18,154 nt of DNA from Pseudomonadota bacterium (GTDB taxonomy: Bacteria; Pseudomonadota; Alphaproteobacteria; Rhodospirillales; Rhodospirillaceae), in the NCBI GenBank assembly GCA_023396465.1, contig JAEWWF010000372.1, positions 1 to 18,154 on the forward strand, in the 5' to 3' direction. Below the pieces are notes generated by a model. That model was not told where the DNA came from, made no database searches, and worked only from the letters and a program-made list of their open reading frames with translations. This document shows, piece by piece, positions 14,580-18,154 of this stretch. The position numbers and the translations under genes are program-made. The first letter of the stretch is position 1. The number at the start of each line of letters is the position of its first letter.

Positions 14580-15245
14580 ATGAAACTCGATTTCTCCATC
14601 GCCCTGCGCTACACCGACGCCTTCGCCCATGGCTTGCTGATCACCCTGGAACTGACCCTGATCTGCTTCGTGATCGGCATCGGGCTTGGGTTCATCCTGT
14701 CGCAGTTGCGGACATCGCGCTTTCCGCCGGTCCGCTGGGCGGTCGGCCTGTACGTGGAGTTCTTCCGCGGCACCCCGGTGCTGGTCCAGCTGTTCTGGGT
14801 CTTTTACTGCCTGCCGCTGGTTCTCGGGGTGGAGTTCTCCAACTTCGTGTCGGCGGTGATCTGCCTGTCGCTCTACGCGGCCGCCATCATGTCGGAGAGC
14901 TTCCGCTCCGGCCTCAAGTCCATCGGGCGGGAACAGTACGACGCCTCCCACGCCCTCGGCTTGTCCACCTGGTCGCGGTCGGTTCATGTGGTGCTGCCGC
15001 AGACCATCCTGCGGTCGGTGCCGATCCTGCTTTCCAATGCCGTGGCGCTGTTCAAGGAAAGCGCGCTGATCTCGGCGGTCGGCATGGCGGAACTGATGTT
15101 CATCGGCTCGTCCATCTCCAACCGCACCGGCCGACCGGTGGAGATCTTCACCGCCATCGCCATCATCTACTTCATCGTCGCCTTCCCGCTGACCCGGGTG
15201 GTCGCGGTCCTGGAACGCTGGATCCTGCGCCGCTTCGCGATCTGA
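14580..15245 (+). CDS. Amino-acid ABC transporter permease, second subunit
   Basis: The 221-residue HisQ/GltK-type permease is of the same family as its neighbour. It carries FFRGTPVLVQLFWVFYCLP (61-79), the EAA loop at 106-140 (E-S-F-R-S-G-L, then ASHALGLST and VVLP), and about five membrane helices. A GGAACAGGG stretch precedes the ATG. Two related but distinct permeases side by side are the usual arrangement for glutamate/aspartate, histidine or lysine/arginine importers. The 86-base gap to the next gene carries the palindrome GCCCCGCGCGGGGC (15289-15302), which may dampen read-through. Confidence 0.93.
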   Translation: MKLDFSIALRYTDAFAHGLLITLELTLICFVIGIGLGFILSQLRTSRFPPVRWAVGLYVEFFRGTPVLVQLFWVFYCLPLVLGVEFSNFVSAVICLSLYAAAIMSESFRSGLKSIGREQYDASHALGLSTWSRSVHVVLPQTILRSVPILLSNAVALFKESALISAVGMAELMFIGSSISNRTGRPVEIFTAIAIIYFIVAFPLTRVVAVLERWILRRFAI

Positions 15246-15288
15246 TCCGCCCCGTCCCTTTTCCACAGCCCGCCCAGGCTCCCCCCGC

Positions 15289-15302
15289 GCCCCGCGCGGG
15301 GC
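15289..15302. repeat. Palindrome GCCCCGCGCGGGGC between permease and racemase genes
   Basis: This is a perfect 14-base palindrome in the 86-base gap. It could form only a short hairpin and has no T-tract, so it may be a weak attenuator, a protein site, or chance in GC-rich DNA. Confidence 0.3.
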
Positions 15303-15331
15303 GGCCGCCTCGCGCCCGCCGAGGGTCCGTC

Positions 15332-16066
15332 ATGAGCGTCTATTCCGTTTCCCGCAAGACCGCCTCCTGGTATGGCGAAAGCATCGGCATCCTGATCCTG
15401 GATGCCGCCTACCCCTGCGTTCCCGGCAACGTCGGCAACGCCACCACCTACCCCTTCCCGGTGCGCTATCAGGAAGTGCGGGGGGCATCCATAGACCGGC
15501 TGCTCAACCAGTGCGACCCCACCCTGGTGACCCCGTTCATCGACGCCGCCCGCGACCTCCAAAGCCGGGGCGTCAAGGCAGTGACCGGCGCCTGCGGCTT
15601 CATGGCGATCTTTCAGAGCGAGGTGGCGGCCGCACTGGACATCCCCGCCTTCCTGTCACCCTTGCTGCAAATCCCCTTCATCCACCGCATCACCGGCCGA
15701 CCGGTGGGCGTCATCACCGCCAATGCCACCCGCCTTAAGCCGGAGCACTTCGCCGCCTGCGGAATCGGACCGGAGGTTGATCTGGTGATCGCCGGGATGG
15801 AGGAACAGACGGAATTCCGGGAGGCGATCCTGGAAGAGAAAGGCACCCTCGACAGCGCCGCCATCGAGCGCGAAATCCGTGAGGTCGCCACCGAGATGGT
15901 GCGTCACCGTCCCGACATCGGAGCCATCCTGCTGGAGTGCTCCGACCTGCCGCCTTATGCCCGGGCGGTCCACGACTGCACGGGGCGGCCGGTGTTCGAC
16001 TTCAACACCATGATCACCCAGGTGGAACGGGCGGTGGTGCCCCGCCGCTACGACGGCGCCATGTAA
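15332..16066 (+). CDS. Aspartate/glutamate/hydantoin racemase family protein
   Basis: The 244-residue cytoplasmic protein has the two-cysteine layout of the cofactor-independent Asp/Glu/hydantoin racemase superfamily: Cys88 in VTGACGFMA and Cys203 in LLECSDLPPY, the likely base pair that removes and adds the alpha-proton from opposite faces. Other family features are the N-terminal GILILD strand, NVGNATTYPFPVRY and the VGVITANAT segment (125-133). Directly downstream of an amino-acid importer in the same direction, it may interconvert D- and L-forms of the imported compound or act on a hydantoin. The substrate is not readable. A GAGGG site lies before the ATG 15332. Confidence 0.88.
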   Translation: MSVYSVSRKTASWYGESIGILILDAAYPCVPGNVGNATTYPFPVRYQEVRGASIDRLLNQCDPTLVTPFIDAARDLQSRGVKAVTGACGFMAIFQSEVAAALDIPAFLSPLLQIPFIHRITGRPVGVITANATRLKPEHFAACGIGPEVDLVIAGMEEQTEFREAILEEKGTLDSAAIEREIREVATEMVRHRPDIGAILLECSDLPPYARAVHDCTGRPVFDFNTMITQVERAVVPRRYDGAM

Positions 16067-16092
16067 GGCATACCCTCCATCCGCAACGACGC

Positions 16093-17013
16093 TCACCGCC
16101 CGCCAAGCATCGCCCACACCGCCGCCGGGCGCGGAATGGGCGCGACGGCGCCATAGCCGGTGGTGGACAGGGCGGCGGCGGCATTGGCATAGGCGGCGGC
16201 GGTGAAGGGATCGTCGCCGGCCAACAGGCGGGCGAGAAAGGCACCGTCGAAGGCATCGCCGGCCCCGGTGGCGTCGACACAGGCGACGGTCAGCCCCGGC
16301 AGCCGGCGGCTTTCCTCCGGCGTCGCCACCAGCACCCCGTCGGCGCCAAGGGTCAGCGCCACCACGCGGGCGCCTCGCGTCAAATAGTGATCGCAGATGG
16401 CTTCCGGGGCCATCAGGCCGGTGAGCTGGCGGGCATCGTCCAGCCCCGGCAGCACGATGTCGGCCAGCGCCGCCGTGCCTTCGATCACCGCCCGCGCCCG
16501 CGCCAGCGGCCACAGCGCCAATCGCAGATTGGTGTCGTAGGACACCGGCACGCCCGCCGCCCGCGCCGCCTCGATGGCGGCGAACACCGCGTCGCAGGCG
16601 GTGGTGGAAATGGCCTGGCTGATGGCCGAGACATGGAAGATGCCGGCGCCCCGGATCGCCTCCAGCGGCAGGTCGGCGGCGGTCATCCGGCTGGCGGCGG
16701 ACCCGGCCCGGTAATAGGAAAACCGGTGCCCGTCGGCGCCACGCGACACCAGATAGAGCCCCGTCGGCGCCCCCGGATCACGGCGGACATGGGTGACATT
16801 CACCCCTTCCTCCCGCCACATGGCCAGCAGACTGTCGCCGAAGGCATCGCAGCCGACGGCGCTGATGTAGGCCGTCGGGGCCCCTTGCCGCGCCGCGGCC
16901 ACCACCGCGTTGGAGGTGTCGCCGCCAAAGCCCGGCAGGTAACCGCCGCCGTCGCCGCGGGTCTGGTTCAGTTCCATCAAGGGCTCGCCCAGGGCGATGA
17001 TGGGTGCCGTCAT
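16093..17013 (-). CDS. kdgK: 2-dehydro-3-deoxygluconate kinase-like PfkB sugar kinase
   Basis: The 306-residue kinase has both PfkB-family signatures: GFGGDTSNAVVAAARQGA (28-45) and the C-terminal DATGAGDAFDGAF (247-259), in which Asp253 is the catalytic base. SYYRAGSAASR (99-109), ALWP and YDTNLRLALW are typical of 2-keto-3-deoxygluconate kinases, which phosphorylate KDG at O6 for cleavage to pyruvate and glyceraldehyde 3-phosphate. It is probably part of sugar-acid (hexuronate/galactonate/Entner-Doudoroff type) catabolism. A strong GGAGGAGG site precedes the ATG 17013, preferred over an upstream in-frame start at 17085. It is divergent from the FadR-type gene, which is likely to regulate it. 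Related ketohexonate or ribo-kinases remain possible. Confidence 0.85.
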   Translation of the reverse strand: MTAPIIALGEPLMELNQTRGDGGGYLPGFGGDTSNAVVAAARQGAPTAYISAVGCDAFGDSLLAMWREEGVNVTHVRRDPGAPTGLYLVSRGADGHRFSYYRAGSAASRMTAADLPLEAIRGAGIFHVSAISQAISTTACDAVFAAIEAARAAGVPVSYDTNLRLALWPLARARAVIEGTAALADIVLPGLDDARQLTGLMAPEAICDHYLTRGARVVALTLGADGVLVATPEESRRLPGLTVACVDATGAGDAFDGAFLARLLAGDDPFTAAAYANAAAALSTTGYGAVAPIPRPAAVWAMLGGR

Positions 17014-17077
17014 GTCCGCCTCCTCCACGACCGGGCTCACTGCATTTGCCTTTGCTGCACTGAAAGACTGACTTTTG

Positions 17078-17118
17078 CATTGCAATGTAAGACTTCACTG
17101 TCCCGTATGTCTGACATA
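17078..17118. promoter_or_regulatory. Paired palindromes in the kdgK-gntR divergent promoter region
   Basis: CATTGCAATG (17078-17087) is a perfect 10-base palindrome, and TATGTC-T-GACATA (17106-17118) is a perfect 13-base palindrome with one central base. They are 29.5 bases apart centre to centre, about three helical turns. A TATAAA -10-like box (17122-17127) follows. FadR-type regulators usually bind palindromes of this size, so these are the likely operators for both genes. Confidence 0.55.
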
Positions 17119-17156
17119 GTGTATAAAAGTTCATCAGATCTTGAAAGGCGGAAGCG

Positions 17157-18032
17157 ATGCCCGCGCCCCTCTCCTCCCCCAGTGCAGCCCGCGACCTCGG
17201 CACCCAGGTGGCCGAACGCCTGGCCGCCGACCTGTTCGCCGGCCGCTACAAACCCGGCGATCTGCTGCCCAAGGAAACCGAGTTGTGCGAGAGCTTCGGC
17301 ATGAGCCGCCCGTCGGTGCGCTCGGGCCTGCAAATTCTCGCCGCGCTTGGCATCATCCGCCGAATCTCCGGCCACGGCTCGGTGGTGGAAGAGGTCAGCG
17401 AGTGGAAGACCCTCGACCCGCTGCTGACCCGCTGGATGGCCCAATACGCGGCGCCCAACCCAGCTTTCGTGGCCGAGATCTTCGAGTTTCGCCACGCCAC
17501 CGAGCCCTATATCTCCGCCGTCGCCGCCCGCAAGGCCACCGCCCGCGACCTGCTGGCGATGGAGGAGGCCTTCAACGGCATGGAACGCACCCTGCGGACC
17601 TACGGCGGCACCGGCATCGCCGACGAGGCCGGGCTGACGTTCACCGACTACGATGTCGAGTTCCACACCGCCATCTATCGCGCCACCCGCAATCTGGTGT
17701 GGTCGCAGCTGGCCCACATCCTGCGGCCGTCGCTGACGCTGGTGGTGCGCACTTCCAATGAGACCGCGGAGGAACTCCAGGACAGCCTGGAACGCCACCG
17801 CCTGCTGATGGAGTGCATCCGCCTGCGGCGCCCGGAAGACGCCTTCGAGGCGGCCCGCAGTGTCATGGCGCGCACCGCCTACGATCTGGACTTGGTGGCC
17901 ACCGGCGAGGCGGACGACCCGCTGCTGGCCTTGTGGAAGCGCACCGCGCTCACCCCGGCCGCGCCCGATGGGCCGGCCGACCTGCGGCCGCTGCCGCCAA
18001 TACCCACAAGAACCCGCTCCACGAAAGACTAG
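17157..18032 (+). CDS. GntR family transcriptional regulator, FadR/FCD subfamily
   Basis: The 291-residue DNA-binding protein has an N-terminal winged helix-turn-helix (12-80; DLLPKETELCESFGMSRPSVRSGL, GIIRRISGHGSVV) and a C-terminal FCD ligand-binding domain (about 105-250). FCD metal ligands Asp166 and His170 (FTDYDVEFH) and His214 (LERHRLLME) are present; the usual last-helix His appears to be Thr240, with a four-residue insertion before it. FadR-type regulators of sugar-acid genes (DgoR, UxuR-like) have this layout, and the divergent kinase gene suggests control of KDG metabolism. The tail after about 260 is Pro/Arg-rich and unconserved, and the stop codon lies at an insertion-sequence border, so the native C-terminus may be altered. 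AAAGG precedes the ATG. Confidence 0.9.
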   Translation: MPAPLSSPSAARDLGTQVAERLAADLFAGRYKPGDLLPKETELCESFGMSRPSVRSGLQILAALGIIRRISGHGSVVEEVSEWKTLDPLLTRWMAQYAAPNPAFVAEIFEFRHATEPYISAVAARKATARDLLAMEEAFNGMERTLRTYGGTGIADEAGLTFTDYDVEFHTAIYRATRNLVWSQLAHILRPSLTLVVRTSNETAEELQDSLERHRLLMECIRLRRPEDAFEAARSVMARTAYDLDLVATGEADDPLLALWKRTALTPAAPDGPADLRPLPPIPTRTRSTKD

Positions 18033-18154
18033 GCTCTGTTGACAAAGGCCGGTAGCCAGAGCTTGGCGGCGGCCAGATGCAGGAACCCGAGAAAGGATTT
18101 GGCAGTTTTGTCGTAGCGGGTGGCGATGCGGCGGAACTGCTTGAGGCGGTTGAA
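18029..18154 (-). CDS. IS5-family transposase, C-terminal fragment at window edge
   Basis: The 41 visible residues include RRIATRYDKTAKSFLGF and LHLAAAKLWLPAFVNRA, the typical C-terminal end of IS5-family DDE transposases (the (R)IATRYDK region holds the last part of the catalytic domain). The rest lies beyond the window. The stop TAG (18031-18029) uses the two bases just outside the inferred element end plus one host base, so termination depends on the insertion site. It is intact up to the window edge; whether the whole element is complete is unknown. Confidence 0.8.
   Translation of the reverse strand, partial: FNRLKQFRRIATRYDKTAKSFLGFLHLAAAKLWLPAFVNRA
18032..18154. mobile_element. IS5-family insertion sequence, one end
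   Basis: The end begins GGCTCTGTTGACAAAGG at 18032, resembling the terminal inverted repeats of IS5-family elements, and encodes the transposase tail on the minus strand. The flanking TA (18030-18031) fits a two-base target duplication inside CTAG. The other end is outside the window. Confidence 0.7.

Overview
The window is GC-rich throughout, with strong G/C third-codon bias, close gene packing and many 4-base ATGA start/stop overlaps. The gene content (AcnB-type aconitase, a polar amino-acid ABC transporter, a KDG-kinase-like PfkB enzyme, a FadR-type GntR regulator and an IS5-type transposase tail) fits an alphaproteobacterium, most likely of Rhodospirillales type (Magnetospirillum/Azospirillum-like). 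The taxonomic placement is an inference from style and content. There are no rRNA or tRNA genes and no CRISPR array.

Region 1 (1-5850, minus strand) is an apparent six-gene operon and the most unusual part. It is read from right to left. Three proteins share the layout membrane helix - periplasmic domain - membrane helix - HAMP-like helix. The first has no output domain. The second is fused to a large polytopic, MFS-like membrane domain. The third ends in a SpoIIE/PP2C-type phosphatase fold whose metal-binding aspartates appear to be lost. They are followed by a periplasmic lytic transglycosylase, a secreted Ser/Leu/Pro-repeat protein with no charged residue in its mature part, and a membrane-anchored protein cut by the window edge. 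Four of the five junctions overlap and the fifth is 12 bases, so the products are probably made together. I infer an envelope-sensing system coupled to wall remodelling and export of a structural protein. No function is proven.

Region 2 (5986-8852) holds genes of uncertain role: a small coiled-coil protein, a Uma2-like protein that has lost nuclease residues, a protein with a block-charged K/D linker, and a YqhA (UPF0114) membrane protein. A 435-base intergenic stretch (8853-9287) before acnB carries a 16-base perfect palindrome and a 10-base direct repeat.

Region 3 (9288-11942) is acnB, a TCA-cycle aconitase with all three Fe-S cysteines, closed by a strong intrinsic terminator.

Region 4 (12001-16066) is an operon for amino-acid uptake: binding protein, ATPase, two permeases and an Asp/Glu/hydantoin-racemase family enzyme. 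It follows an AT-rich regulatory stretch with inverted repeats, and a cUUCGg hairpin lies between the binding-protein and ATPase genes.

Region 5 (16093-18154) has a KDG-kinase-like gene divergent from a FadR-family regulator, with palindromes between them, suggesting local control of sugar-acid catabolism. The end of an IS5-family element abuts the regulator's stop codon, and the two genes appear to share a CTAG that supplies both stop codons.
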